A stretch of 64,000 bases of DNA from Aphrophora alni (lineage: Eukaryota; Arthropoda; Insecta; Hemiptera; Aphrophoridae): contig OY740768.1 of assembly GCA_963513935.1 (NCBI GenBank), forward strand, positions 38,806,368 to 38,870,367, in the 5' to 3' direction. The translations under genes were made by a program, and so were the position numbers. Shown here in pieces: positions 35,879 through 50,203 of this stretch (its first letter is position 1; each line of letters begins with the position of its first letter). The notes under the pieces were generated by a model. The model worked only from the letters and a program-made list of their open reading frames with translations, did not search any database and was not told the origin of the DNA.

Positions 35879-38800
35879 AGTACTATATTTCAATTGTTAA
35901 TTTAATTTACAAGAAACTTCATGAACAGTGGAGGTCATCAAAAATGAATTATAGCTCTTCTTCAATTTTGACAATGCCTTTAACAAGATACTACAAGTTG
36001 TCTACAAGATATTGAAATTGATATATAAACATTCACTTGATACTTTTATGTATCTATTATGTTCGCCGAAAAAGATTAGATTATTCCTTCATCAAACAAA
36101 CAATCGTTCTATGTGTGTATCCATTTACAAAATTAGTCACTGAAGGAATAAAATCAATCACAATTTCGAATATTAACCTACTCTTTCTTAGTTTGGACAT
36201 ATTTTAAAACAATGTTAATGTATCCACTTAAAACAAACGATACACATATTATCTTACACATACATCTGTACAGTTAAACAATAATATGCGTCAATACAAT
36301 AACATTTTACTTACTATATTACTTTCAAAGACAAATGACTAGTAGAAAAATTAATTCTAAATATATATGTTTAAAAGTACCCTTATTCCATAAATTAAAT
36401 TTATTATTTTTTTCTAAATAGAACTATTTTTATCAAATTTGAAATGATGCAAAATTTCTGTTTTACATAAGTGTTTCATGGTTTTATGTTACAAGCCTAG
36501 TAGAATGAATGGAAATACGAGGGAAACATGAAGGATGAGGTTAAGTACCACTGCAGCCAATTAATTTTTGTTTCACATCGGTGCATTAACCTGTAAAATT
36601 AATTGCTTTGTATCACAATTTTAGTCCTGACAATATTTGTATGAACTTATTTATTTGAAGAACACAATATACTTATTTCATTTAATATAAAAATGGATGT
36701 TTAGTCAATATTTTATACGTTATCATGTGAATTAAATGTGTGTTATTAAAGGTGTGGTTTAACAAGACGCTTGCCATAATTTGTGTATTTAAAAACTAAT
36801 ACACAATGTTTCGAGTGCATAAATAAATTTCCGTTACCAAGTGACAAACCTTGAACATGTGGGAAATTAAAACTAAAACAAGTTGATTAGTGGCGACCTA
36901 ACGATTTATCGCGTTAACAACCTTTTGTCCCTTATTAAAAAAAAAATATATATATTTTGTCCCAGTCCATTACTCCTAGTGAAGATGCACTGGTTTGGCT
37001 GATGGGATCATCCGATGGCTTTAATTATGAGGATTCAATTATTTTTCGTTTATATTGTTTTCCCAGTTTATATATTTTCCTTTTCCAATTAACATTTTTC
37101 GGCTATTTTCGATGTATCATTAGGCCTGATTGCACGTTCTTTAGTTATTCGTTAATTATTTTATTAGAAGTCTTTTTACCTCACCAATGTACTACCAATG
37201 TAAATTAATATTAAAAAAAAAATACAGTTTTAAAGGTTCAGAGTACCATTTTTAGGTTTGGTTTGATTGTTCTGGCATAACTTTACACTCGGAGTTCCTT
37301 TATTAGATTACAAGTTTTAACTTTAGTGTTCAACATAACCTATAGTGTTTTTTTTGGTGTTTTCACTTTTTTCACTTGAAAACAGAAGGTATACAATTTT
37401 AAAACGACGTGTACATGGTATTATATATACATACATATTGACTAACGTCCTCCTAAACCATATCAATAATATGAATAATTCATCATTGTCAATAATAACA
37501 CACGAAAGCTTAAATTTACATTTGTATTAAAAGGAAAAATAGGAATTTTTGTTCTACATTAGAGTAAATGAAAATGTTTACAAAAACATTTTGTAAAAGT
37601 TAAAAAAAAAAAAAAATTAAATTGTATGTTTACTACAATTTAAATTGATGAAAAATAGTTGCAGGTATAAAAAATAATTATATTGTTTTATAGTTAGCTG
37701 AATATGAACCACAATAATTATTAAAACTATTTTTACATGTTTTAGTTTTGTTGATAATATATTACTGATGAAAAAATTGTTGGTAAGGTGTTACTCTTTC
37801 CTTTGAAATATATTTATATTTAATAATTATCTGGATTCTCTATTATATTTCAAAAATATATTTCATTTAGATAAGGATTTGAACAACATATGACTAAAAA
37901 ACTGTTATAAATTTCGACAGAAATGAAAATTTTATTTTAAAGGTATAAATCAATCAACGATATTTAGCTTCATAAATACCTTTATTAATCTTTGAGTTGA
38001 ATCATATTTTTAAATACAGTTTAAGTTTTTTATAATTTCTAATAACGATTTAGTATGAATTAGTATATTATTAGTACACATTTTAAATAGCATCTCGATA
38101 ACGACAATTTCAATCAATATTACATGATCACACAAACTCCATGGAGTGCATATTGTGTACATTAATCAGTTAAAACAACATTTTCCTCTCTAAAGTGATT
38201 CATCACTAGCATGCACATAGTTTGTGAACTGATTGCAAATTATAAACTACCACATTTTTTATTAAAGTATTAAAAATAAATAACATTTCAATTTCAGTTA
38301 AATATTTACATTTATATCTTAATTTAAAACTATTTTGAATTTTATGTTTTTAAACGATCATTAATATATTTTATTTATTATTATTATTATAATAATTTAT
38401 ATTGTATAACAATAATGATAGCATAAAATTGTCAAAGCTATAGCTTTGATTATAAATATTACGTATTACAACAACATTTAATACTCGGTTTTCATTGTTG
38501 TAAATAACTGAAATTATGATTAGGTATAACACCGCCACTGTTCAGGCAGAGTGAGCATTGTAGTATAATTATAACATTATATTATTTTAGATTACTTTTA
38601 AAAATCATGTAAATAATTCATAAAAATGAATTAAAATAATTGAATACATCACGAGAATGATAAGCCTAATACGTTTTAGAAGATTGTAATAAGTTCTTAT
38701 AAATTTTGTGTACTATTATATATTTATTTAAGATGACACACTATTCTTAAGAATTACCCAAAATGATTGAAATCTTGATTTTACTTAAATTCTTTGGGAA

Positions 38801-41800
38801 TTACATAAAACTATTTTAAATTAATAACATTTTAATGATAAATAAACTACTTTAATATGTATTATACGGTAAATCATTATAGCTAGAAAAAAAAACTATA
38901 AATACATAATGGTATTATTAAACCGATTTACATTACAATAAGGTAAAGTCTTAAATGACAAAATTTTGTTTCCTTATTGTGAAATTCGCTACAGAGTTTC
39001 ATAGATATAAAGTACTTTTTACTTGATTAAAGTTTTAAAGTTAGATTCAAAATGGTAGTATTGTTGAATTTTTCACATCTCTTTTAGCACCAATTCTAAA
39101 AAATCGAATAATTATCTCTAAAAGATTTATTTTGAAAATCTCTAGAAGATACGATTTGTTTGAGATATACTCTAAATTTATCACAAGTAAAACATTATTA
39201 TTTATATTTATTCAGACGAAAATTAGAGATAAGGATCGGCAATATCTTTATCTCTTTATCTATAAAGTTTTGCCGTTTTTCATTACTTCTTTTATTTCCG
39301 ATTATTTGAATTACTTTTTATCAGTATAGGGAGAACTTCAATTGAGAGTTGTAAATTGAAAAGGAAGATGTTTCTGTTTTGATACCCAGGCAATTACAGA
39401 TTTTATTACAACTATTTTATATTTTGATCTGACATAACACGAAATAAAACCAAATTTCAAAATTGAAAACCTTAAAAACAAACATATTATATTGTGATTT
39501 TAAAATTTTGCAGGTCCCTAGCTCTCACGTATTTCATAAATATCAGCTATATAACAAATAAATTGGACGTACTATTTAAATCAAATAATTTCAAAATTCG
39601 TTTACGCTTAGAAGTTTGAATGACAGCTATGTAAGAAATATTTCACTTTTAAAAATTATATACATGTAAAGGCGTCAATTGTTGGTGAAATAGAGGTAAA
39701 GCGTTTCGTAAGGAATGTTAAAGTTATTCTAAAAGAACTGAAAGTGTTTCTCAAGGCAACACTATCATGTTATACAGGTTTTTTTATTTAATTAAATATG
39801 TTAAAAGGAATGAGATTATTATATGAGAATAATAATATTTTATTTCACAAGAAATTAAAACAATAAATGTATATATGAATATTTTATACACCCTTCTTGG
39901 AACATAGATATTTCTAAGTAGATACTCCATAACATTAAAATCAAACAATAATCCTAGCCTCTATTTATAATAGTATTTTTGTTAAACTTACGTTAATACT
40001 AACCTAAACTTATATATACTTTCTTACATCAATTTTTATACATACATAAACTAATAATAAACAAATAATTACGTATTATTTATTCATACCTAACATGCAT
40101 AAGTACATTTATATATTAAACAATTTCGTAAAATAATATTTTGCCTACTCCATTTGTTAAATAAAAATTCTTTTATTGCATACAAATCTTTTCTGTTATT
40201 ATGTATTTTTTATGTTTTGGGGAAGAATGAACAAGTTTCAGAGTTATAGATAAATATTATCTCCAACAATGTTCTGAAGAGAAGCTGCTACTGTAAAGTG
40301 ACCTTCATTAATTTTTTACTGACATTCACGGATTTGTATTTTTGACGATATTATATTTGTCTTTGGATAAATTAACTTTTGTCTCATTAAACATTTAAAA
40401 ACAAATAAATGCCGTTCAAAATAAATTTTTAATTTTTGTAAAGTTGAAGAGCAGGTCTGTGTAACCTACTAATTGATAATAATAAAAATAATATTTATTG
40501 GTTGTAACATGGAAGTATATTTCCACACCAGTAAACACAACTATATTGAATTATGAATTAGAACAAAATAATGTTTGAGAATAGACATTGCACAAAACCA
40601 GTTCAAATAGTATATTTTTCTTAGACCTAACATTAGTCCTTGTTAAAGTTTTTCAGAGATGGACTTTAAAATTTGCTCAATACCCTCTTTAACAATACTG
40701 TTCCTACAGTCAAGACTGTAGAACGTTTTAACATAATTCTGTCATTTGAAAACAATCTCATTACCCAGTGTAATTTTTGTTATCTTACACCAAAAAACGT
40801 GTAAAACACAGTTTTACGTACAATTTTGTAATAACATAATATGCATATCTATACATATTACATTAATTATATATAATGTAAGTATATAAATATATATGTA
40901 AAACTGTACTTTATTACATGTTAAGTATACAATTTAAGAAACTAAAGATTTAAAGAACAATAAATTTGTCAAAGATGAATGAAATAAATGATTTAGATTG
41001 AACTAAAATCTCATACTCAATGTAAATAAACTAACAAGATTACTTTTGTTTTCATATAGGCATAATATATTCTAGCTTTCAGATTTGTTATAATATTTAA
41101 CCCAGGTGTATAGTTTCCGTGTTAACAATTATTACATTGCTGAAATTATTCATCATTCCAGGTATCTATTTTTCTGATTTTAAACGAATCTCAAACAATG
41201 CAGGAGAATTAATTATCTGTCGTTATTAATTTCATCAAGTATTTTAGCTCTTCTGTTAATTTAAATAGCATTTACCTGATTAAATAAAGTAAATAAAGTT
41301 TCATGACAACCTCCTTAAATTTTAATATATAATAAAAATCAAGTGTCAAGAAATATTTATAAAAATATTTTTACTTAAAGTTTGTTCTTAAACTATAATG
41401 AAAATCATTACATATATTATCACTACGAAAAAGAAAAATTTTAACTCATTCATTGCAATATGTGTTACCTCTCGTTTTATTGTAAGTAATTTATTCAAGT
41501 GATGTTAATACTAATCATACTTGTGTGAATATATATGTTAAAAAGTAGGTAAACATGCAACTTATCTACTATAAATCTAAATAAGAATCTTTTTTTACTT
41601 AAGCAAATTAAATTTGTTTTACAATACAAATTTTAGTAATATAGAGGTAATTGAATACATATAGATCCATTTAATTAATCCATTGTGTGTACTTTCTATT
41701 TGATATTCACACATATATCTCTATTAAATATTTAAGATTTATCCGCCACAATGAAAGTTGATATTTTCCTATTCATTGCTTTGGGATAATGTTGATATTA

Positions 41801-41810
41801 ATAAATGTGG
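35879..41810. other. Long AT-rich intergenic region between GR-D and GR-C
   Basis: This should contain the GR-C promoter and the GR-D 3' UTR. Open frames of 60-83 codons (for example 36957-37208) are AT-driven and show no recognisable domain. No GR relic or transposon domain was seen. Confidence 0.5.
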
Positions 41811-42243
41811 CTAATATTGCTGCGCTTGAAATGTTACAATGGCGTACGTTAGCATTATACCAGACACCTGTAAAAATAACAAAAAATTGACACACAAAAT
41901 ATGATTTAAAGAAGTTCAATTACAGGATTATTAAAAATCCTCAAAGACATTCAAAGTTTGTATCAATGGGCGGTAACGTACAATACAGTGAATGTTTTAG
42001 ACGTTTTTTAATTTTGGAGAGTTTTAGGTATACGCACAGAATAACATAATACTATATTTGGATGAAAAAAAATCGGTTTAGTCCGAACATTTGGTAAAAT
42101 TCTGACTGTGGTTACTTATAGCTTAGAGGACTGATTTTATTTGCAGCAGTTTTTCCTGTGTTCTTCTTTTTGACGTGTTTTTATGGAAAACTCCAATATT
42201 ATCTTGTTCACAAAAGGAGTTGTTTATAAACTTTACATATACA

Positions 42244-42332
<89 letters not shown>

Positions 42333-43409
42333 TGAAGGTTTAAAGGAATTTACATTTTGAAATCCATGAAATATATGACAAACTTATTTCAATACATAAC
42401 ATATTAATTCTTTGCCAGTTGAAAATATTCGCTGTTTTTCAGTTTGTTGATAAATAATAATCATTTCACAAATTAAAAAAAAAACAACAAAGAATAGAAA
42501 GAGTCTTAATTATTTAATTCTGTTTTAAATGTGTGAAGAAAAGTATTTAATGTTCCTTACATGCATAAACGTAGTAAATTTATATTATTTTTAAGTTGTG
42601 GATCTGTTAGATTACCTACCTGGGCTTGGATATGGACCTAAAGATATCAACGTACTTTCCAAAACCCGTTAATTGAAAGCTGGATATGAAATTAGTTGGC
42701 GAGATTTATTATGAGAAAGTTATTGAGCTTATATTGAAACCTAGAAAAAACATTAAGAAAGCGTATATTTCATCTATATAAAAAAGTTTTTTTTTACATT
42801 TTATTATTATAAAATAAAAATATATATCTTTTCTTTGAGTAACATACCAATATTAAATTAGTTTTATTGATATTAAATGTTGAGCTTGAGTTATGAGAAA
42901 AATTATATAGTATAACAAACACACAGAACACAATTCTCATAAAAAATACGCCTAAGTATCAGACGCGTTTCAACGACAAGGTTGTTCTCTTCAGTGACAC
43001 ACCAGCCACACCAACCATACCACAAGTATATAGTTGTGTTGAGTGTAAATAGGACGTAAGTATTTAGTTTTATTGATATTTAAGAAAGTATAATATCAGT
43101 TACTGCAACATTTTATACAAAATGAAAATTAAAAGTTATAATAAAAAATTATAAATATCTTTCACAATTTAAAAATAAATAAAATTTATAATTAAATTAA
43201 TTTACTAAATTTTCTGTTAAACAAACTTACGGATATTAAAAAAAAACCTAATAAATGTGTACATTTCCATATGTAATAATATACAAGGTTTGTCTAAAAT
43301 AATGCCACCATTATTGCACGAGTATCAGGGAGAGATTTGCAAATATACAAAAATGTATATAGCTCAGTTGTACAGCATAAAAAATATAAATTGATATTTT
43401 ACAATTTGT

Positions 43410-43445
<36 letters not shown>

Positions 43446-43452
43446 CATACAT

Positions 43453-43484
<32 letters not shown>

Positions 43485-46400
43485 GTATACATACATATAT
43501 ATGTATGTGTGTATGTGTGTGTGAAATAGTGAAATTCTTAGTTAAATAAATAATTTGTTAGGAACTTATAAGGAATTGTAAAAATACCAGAAATAAATAT
43601 ATATCGTCATATTTTATACAAGTGCAATAAACTATGGTAAAATGTTATATTACGACTGAAATAAAGTAACAACACAAAACTATTGGCAAGATGTGAATAA
43701 AATATAAGAAATGACAGAAGTACAATTTAAATCAGAATTGAGTGTTTTTGAACAGTAGACTAGTGCACACAGTCTTTGGTTTAAAGGAATTTGCATTATA
43801 CTATTGTGAATCATAATTTATTGATAACAAATTATTGAAACGAAATAAATAAGAAATAATACAAATAAATGCGATTATTACAAGTATGGTCTATAATGTA
43901 AGTTGAAAACAATTTCGTGTCTTCATATTTTGGTGATAAAATAGGTATAAATATTGGAATAATATGTATTGTATAGAATAAAACTCGAATATAAGATCTA
44001 CAGAAATTACGTTTACTTAATCAAACGCGTTTCAACGACAAAGTCGTCATCCTAAGTGATACATGAGCTACAACAACTAAATTGAGCTAATGTAGCTCTT
44101 GTATCACTGAGGATGGTGTCTTTGTCGTTGAAACGCTTATGATTAAGTAAACGTAATTTCTGGGAGATCTTATGTTCGAGTTTTATTCAATCTAATATTA
44201 CTTCACAAGTCAAGGTCAATATTTATTTATAAATATGTATTGTAAATATTTACCTTTACAGTAAACGGAAGGTTAACTTCAAATAAACCACACGCGGAGA
44301 ACTGTGGTAAGTTGATTTGCTTTGAATACGCCATTACATCCTTTAACTGGAAAATAATACAAACATTTCATTTTACTTGATAATCTTTGGAAAAATACTC
44401 ACAATATCTTCTTAAGTCACTGTTATAAAAGTCCTTATTATAAAATGAATATTTAATGGTAACTTTAATAGGTATTAAAAAACTTTTTCTGGTTGTATTA
44501 CTTCATCAACCTGTAACATAACAATGGTCTGTTTCAAAATTAAAAATAGTTAATACAACAGTTACTTAAACATTTAATAAATCTACTATCTCTGTTAATG
44601 GATAAGTCTGAATGATCAAAAATCTAAATAGTAACCTTTGTAAACATTTAGTTTTATAGGTCTTATCTATAAATAATAGAAACACACTTTTTCAGAATAA
44701 GAATTCTTCTCACTATCTCCTGCTTGTTCCTTCATTTAAAGCTATTTGGTTGTTGTACATATGCATATTTTTCTGGACAGAGTAAAACATTTAATGATAC
44801 TTCTTCAGAATACGCCATTTTATGTCTGCTATATCTAGGTATAGCTTCAACACTTCTTATTTCATTAAAGTTACAAAACATTCTTGACATAAATAAACAT
44901 GTATTGCAAAGTGGTACCCGAACACTGATAAGAAGTTAACTGCTAGAGAATATTGACAATCTTAAGATTAAGATTTAAAAAATAATTTCGTCTTACTGCT
45001 TCAAAAACAACTGTTTTCAATACATGCATTGAGATGCTAAAGTTGTTCTTTTTAGTCCTAGGACCTAAAAACATCAGCTGAGCTCGAGGTCATCAGCAGT
45101 TACTTCGTTTATACGAATTAATTAACGATTAAGTACCACTAACACAACTTAAACAGCTGTAATAGCTGCAATTTGTGCAAGATATGCAAACTTATAAGGG
45201 TAAATATGTTATAACATTTTGTTTTTGTGAAATTGTTTTCATATATTATTTACAGTATAACGAAAAATATAGTTCATCACTAGGGTCAAATGAAGCTTTT
45301 CGATCCTCGCTCATTTTCCGGCCTCGGCTCTGCCTCCGCCGTTAAACTTGAGCTTGAGCTTGTAATCTTTCATTAAATCATCAATTTCATTTTGTAGAAC
45401 ATACATTAACAGAACTGAATACCATTAAACTTTCATTAATTTAAAATACCAATGTCGGCTAGTTAAATATTTAATTGTACATTAAATTTTGGTTTTTGAC
45501 TTTTTGTTGTATTATTTATTTTGATGTTCTTTCTGGTGTAATTAGAGTTTCAATATATTGCTTAAGTGAGTATTGCATGTGAATTCATGTAGACTAGTAT
45601 TTATATTTAAATATCTATGAATTATTATTTTTTAGTGTTCACAAATTATTTTTCCAAATTATCTATGGCATCGACAACATAACCTTTAAATTAATTCACG
45701 TGATTTTAGTAGTAGTTCAGATGAAGAATTAACATAAGTTATTGAGTTATTAAGTAATAGAATTTACAGAATAAAACAACATTCATTTAATTATTTTTTG
45801 GACAAAGAATTCAAGATTAGATTTACGTATCAGTAAGGAAGGCCTAAGTTCACATTTTAGACCTAATTTCAAATTATCTGTCCCATACTACAGCCAGAAT
45901 TATATCACTGTCCCCAATCGACAGTAGATTATACTAAGATTTTATGCAACTGGAAGATTTCAAGAAATAATTTGAGAATTTACATTTGTTTGCACTGTTA
46001 CATTTGTTTGCATGATAAAACACTGTTTGCAAAATTATAAAGAAGGTTCCACATTATGTAGCCTTATTTTGCATACATTTCATAAAAATGTTTAAACTGC
46101 AGAAGAGTTAGTATTACAGTAAATCAAAATAAATTTTATATAGTTGCTTCTTTTAATATCATTAAAATTTGTTTTCCTTTCCTGTTTTTCCATTTAAATC
46201 AACTGTAGCAATGTAGCTAAGGAAACAAAATTGTAAACAATCAACATAACCTAAATATTACAACATTCGTTGATAAAATGTTTGAAAACAGCTATTTTTT
46301 TCCAATAATAATTAATCCTTCTTTAAATTTAATGAGAGGTTAATGTGAGATTAGGACATATTTGATTAATATTAGAAATAGAACGGAAAATCTAAATAGG

Positions 46401-49400
46401 CATTAGGTTAAACTGGTAATGAGCATTAATTAAATGTTCTAGAAACCGGGTGTAAATAATAAATATTCCATAAATAAAAATATTCTGTAGCTATCACAAT
46501 AAACGGGCTTTTTGGAGTAATTGAGTGGAAGGGGGACATTGATAATCTAATATGTAAAAATGTAGAGGAAAAATAAGTTTTATATTTTTTCGGAACACTC
46601 TGTATATGGAAACTGAGTTTCCGCACACCTTGTAGGTAGCACCAATCAAGAGTTTTTCATTGATGTTCCTACGCTAACTAGAACCTGAAATATTGCTATA
46701 TAAATATGCGGACTTTTGCCCATCTCTGTATATCGATTTTAGGTTTATTTTTACAACATTTTATAGATTTTTGGTTATTTTAATGACATTTAAGAAATAT
46801 TATTATAACATTCTCTGGTTTACCTATTTTATTCTAACAACACTCACCTTTTGTGTATCGTCTTTCTGCATTGTGCTTAGCCAATTTGAACAAATGAAAT
46901 GTAATTCATTACTAGTTTTTTGAGTCTGAAAATGACAATCAACACTATTTTTAAAAAGTTTTACTATAATCGGTTATCTGTAAATCTATAGTAAATTTAT
47001 AAATGTACTGCACTGCATACTGTTACATGGTCTTATGAGTATTTAAACATGATGTAAATGAGCATTTAGTCTGTTGCTAGTTCGGTTTTGAAGTTTTTCT
47101 TCCTCGGAGATTGATATTCTACAAAACAGTTTACAATACAACTTCTTATATGTACTATGACTTGCACCTAATACGCCTAGATTCAGGAGAGGATGTTCTA
47201 CTAGTCTCTTAAGGATGAATTGTAGAAGATGTGTATTTATTATTAGTGTCATAACGTCAGATGATGGAGGAATCCAAAACCGATTTAAAAATAATAGTTT
47301 GACATCAATATGCAATTTTTAATATTTAAGTAATTATAAAGTCATCTTTTATGAAATTATGACAGACAATGTTTCATGTAATTATATATATTATCAATTA
47401 ATATGAATAATAAAAGACAGAAAATATAAATGGACGAAAATGTAACAACTTAAAATAAAAAAAAAAAAATGTAGTTTATCTTATGAAATATTCAAGGATG
47501 ATTCAAATTCAATATATAATTTAGTCTGAATAAGTTATGAATATTAAGAGGATTAATAATTAAATATAAAATATATACTATCTGTTTTATCAGGAGTTTC
47601 ACGGGTCAAATAATTTGATAAAATGGGTAAATTTTATTTGAAAAAGTTCATGTAGATTACGAATTATCCTACCTTATTGCATCGTTGTTTTGAGTTGAAA
47701 GCTGATTAATTAGTCAAAATATTTTTTATGCAGTCTATATATATTCCAGAGATTTGAACTGGACGTTGTGGCATACATAAGAATATTTACTTTAAAAATT
47801 TGTATAGATAGATATATAAAAGGATAAATAAATATTCAATTTAAACTCAGTATTGTGTATACAAAATCTGTCGATATTTATTATAATCGATAAATAACTT
47901 AACAATAGACACTTACCTGATTAAGGACTTGTTGACAGCGATAAGCAACGAATACAAGCCGGAGCAATACGTTTGATGCGTGAACAAATGTTCCATACGT
48001 ATTCAAATAATTCATTCTCTTCAAGTCCAGTATAAAGTAAGCATGAACAACTGCTCGGGTGATAAAATCAATGAATATCAATAGAATATCAACAGTAAAA
48101 ATGTGTGATATATGATGAGTGTAGGTTTCCACTTCTTTAAGTTTTGTCATTACTTTATCCAAGTTCTTTAAATTACTAATCGAATATCCCATTTTACCTA
48201 GATTTCTTAACTCTTTGTTGATAGCATCGTAAATCTTTTCTGATATATAACACAAAACAGTTATAAGAAGTTCCTTAGCAAATGGAACTGTGTACACGAA
48301 TACATACAAGAACTCTCGTATTCCCGTAATCCAATTAAAAGTTATGGATAAATTAATAGATGTGCTGAACAAACACACATGAAACATAAAGAAGGCAATA
48401 AAACTTTTAGAAGAAATACTTGATTTTTTTAAAAGTTCCCAATAAATCTTGTAAAACGGTTCACAGTTATTAAGGAGAAGTTTGCGGTTGTAAAAAAAAG
48501 AAGTTAAAACTGCACAGCACCCACTTGCATGATGCAAAACAAAAAGCATAAATACTACTTTCATTCTTAGGTTAGTAAGTTGCCATGGTACCAAAATTAC
48601 TCTGTTATATATTATAATAAGAATAATTAGTAAGTGGATGACACTCGTAAGATATCCAACTGGACAAAACACAATCCTCTCTCCTAAAATAAATAAAACA
48701 CACTTAACTGTATTTGTTTAAATAATTAGTCTTAAAACTAGAGTTATAAATAATTACTATAAAAGAAAGTTAACCGTGTAACTACTTTAAAACACTCGAA
48801 ATATTTTGAATTACTTATTTAACCTTGTGAAGTACCATACAAAATAAGGGCATGAAAGGATTAAAATGTAAAATGTATGAAATCTTGTAAAATGTATGCG
48901 GAAGAAAATACGTATTGAATTCATCAGTTTTTGTGTTAATTTATAATGAATATTTATTTTAAAAGTACTATCTGCACTCATAAAAAGAAGGGTAGACTGT
49001 TTCGCGTCTATGAGGAGGTTGTTTCTTTACTAATCTAGGCATCAAAACCATCTAATATATTCACCTCACAAGTAGACGCCAATTAAACGATTGGGCGTTA
49101 TAGATTCGGTATGAATAAACATCATTCTTTACAGTCACCGAATTCATTCTTCAGTTGTTTGGGAAACACCAAAGTATAAAGAATATTTTGCATCTAGAAT
49201 AGGGGTGAATAGATGCTTTTAAAATGTGAAATTACTCAACATACAGTACATTTCGAAGCACAATGTACATTCAATGCGTGAATTTTTATTTATCGTTGCC
49301 ATTCGTGGTCAAATTATCCAAAAACAATTTTATACTCTTAGCGTCGTCATCTTGTAAATAAGCACGCAACTGTTACAAATAAGAGAAGAAAAACTCTTTG

Positions 49401-50203
49401 TTATATAAGACATTTTTGTGTGCACATACAAATAATTAATTACAATTTAATTAGAAAATGTTATAAAAAGATTTTATCTAATATACATGAGTAACTGTAG
49501 TAAAAAAACAAACAGTAAACATGTTAGAAAATAACATATTTAGTCTGAATTTAATGATATTCCCAGCTCTTTACGATGACAAATGTTTGCTATATTAATA
49601 CAAAATGAAATAAATGGTATTAAAAAAAAAAAAATCATATTTATAGTTTACAAGACAAAGCAGTACTGATTTGCCGATAAGAAAGTATTTTTCACTATGT
49701 ATTCTGTTTATATAATACAGTTTAAAGTTAAGAAGTAGGTCATAGTCAATGAAGAATTGATACTAGTGAAAGCTGTTTAATATAATGTACTTAGATACAG
49801 TCAAGGTTGAATATATATCTCGAGTGTATCAGTTTGGAAAGTATCGAATTTGTGCAAAGTTGTGTAAGTGTGGGTTTGAATGACAGAGCTGAATAAAAAT
49901 TAAGATAATTTTAGTTATAATTATTATTTGAGATTCATAAGGAAATAGTAACTTTCTTTTCAACCACCGTGAGACTAGTGTGACAGTAATAAGTTATATT
50001 ACATCAGAGTGCAGCAAGTAAATCATTGTGCAAGATAAATAGTGAAAGTAATAAAGTCTTTACGTATTTTAAACCGATAATTAATACTCACCGCCATGAT
50101 CTTTTTTGTATTTTAGTTGGAGAACTCCAAATAATTTTAAAAAGTAATAAATTACTAAAAACCCTAAACGTGTATTCAGGTTTTCTGATTTAGCATTTAA
50201 CAT
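41811..50203 (-). CDS. Insect gustatory receptor, GR-D (5 exons, 368 aa)
   Basis: Predicted seven-helix gustatory receptor (7tm_7). In coding order the exons are 50203-50092, 48683-47917, 46925-46848, 44346-44254 and 41867-41811. All have GT/AG borders in phases 1,0,0,0 and sum to 369 codons with the TAG. The start ATG has A at -3 and precedes YYFLKLFGVLQLKYKK. Exon 2 begins GERIVFCPVGYLTSV and has VPFAKELLITVLCYISEKIY. Exon 3 has LHFICSNWLSTMQ, exon 4 has FSACGLFEVNLPFTVK, and exon 5 has TYAIVTFQ (357-364) with two extra C-terminal residues relative to GR-C. It is the closest paralogue of GR-C. Its introns are the longest in the cluster; the last one (41868-44253) holds a foldback element, a solo hammerhead-like motif and two microsatellite blocks. 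The ligand is unknown. Confidence 0.91.
42245..42330. repeat. Compound TA / TG microsatellite
   Basis: (TA)n to about 42285, then (TG)n to 42330, in the last intron of GR-D. Confidence 0.97.
42956..43000 (-). ncRNA. Hammerhead-like ribozyme motif, best copy (GR-D intron 4)
   Basis: On the minus strand, in order: stem I strand GTGTCA (43000-42995); core CTGAAGA (42994-42988); a hairpin with ACAAC-CTT-GTCGT, 4 of 5 pairs formed; GAAA (42971-42968); CGCG (42967-42964); TC as the U16.1-C17 pair-and-cleavage positions, giving the classical GUC triplet; then TGATAC (42961-42956), which pairs with GTGTCA over 6 bp including one G-U. This is the complete layout of a type I hammerhead with a tiny palindromic stem III. 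A departure from consensus is a GA/T internal loop between the core A and stem II. It lies on the sense strand of GR-D. Activity is not shown by sequence alone. Confidence 0.55.
43414..43523. repeat. Compound AT / CATA / CA / TG microsatellite
   Basis: A run of AT, then ACATACATACAT, CACACA, TATATA and TGTGTG units, in the last intron of GR-D. Open frames on both strands here are simple-repeat artefacts. Confidence 0.95.
44023..44064 (-). ncRNA. Hammerhead-like ribozyme motif (left arm of the 44-kb foldback)
   Basis: On the minus strand: stem I strand ATCA, core CTTAGGA (G5 changed to T), T, a perfect hairpin GACGAC-TTT-GTCGTT, GAAA, CGCG, TT, and TGAT completing a 4-bp stem I. The core G to T change would be expected to abolish catalysis. 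Confidence 0.4.
44101..44147 (+). ncRNA. Hammerhead-like ribozyme motif (right arm of the 44-kb foldback)
   Basis: GTATCA, core CTGAGGA (44107-44113), T, a hairpin whose loop side TTTGTCGTT matches the other arm but whose first strand has drifted (GGTGTC), GAAA (44130-44133), then CGCTTA in place of CGCGT, and TGATT. The core is intact but stem III is damaged. Confidence 0.4.

Larger units (their letters stand above)
43978..44186. mobile_element. Foldback element with hammerhead-like motifs on both arms (GR-D intron 4)
   Basis: Arms of about 95 bp (43978-44072 and 44091-44186) are inverted copies joined by a spacer of about 18 bp. Both contain ACGTTTACTTAATCA and CGTTTCAACGACAAAG in inverted orientation. 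It is non-coding. It lies 68 bp inside intron 4, just downstream of the GR-D exon 4 donor. The same GTTTCAACGACAA block recurs in the solo copy at about 42964-42978, 1 kb away. Together they look like pieces of one small element family. Confidence 0.75.

Noticed and set aside
36957..37208. Open frame of 83 codons on +
   Set aside because: No recognisable domain; hydrophobic aromatic-rich composition typical of translated AT-rich sequence.
42175..42360. Open frame across the TA/TG microsatellite
   Set aside because: The translation is a Tyr-Ile and Val-Cys dipeptide repeat, an artefact of the microsatellite. The same applies at 43311-43549.
47043..47315. Minus-strand open frame of 90 codons in GR-D intron 2
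   Set aside because: It is less AT-rich than its surroundings and could be a transposon scrap, but I recognise no domain, and it is not needed for the GR-D model.
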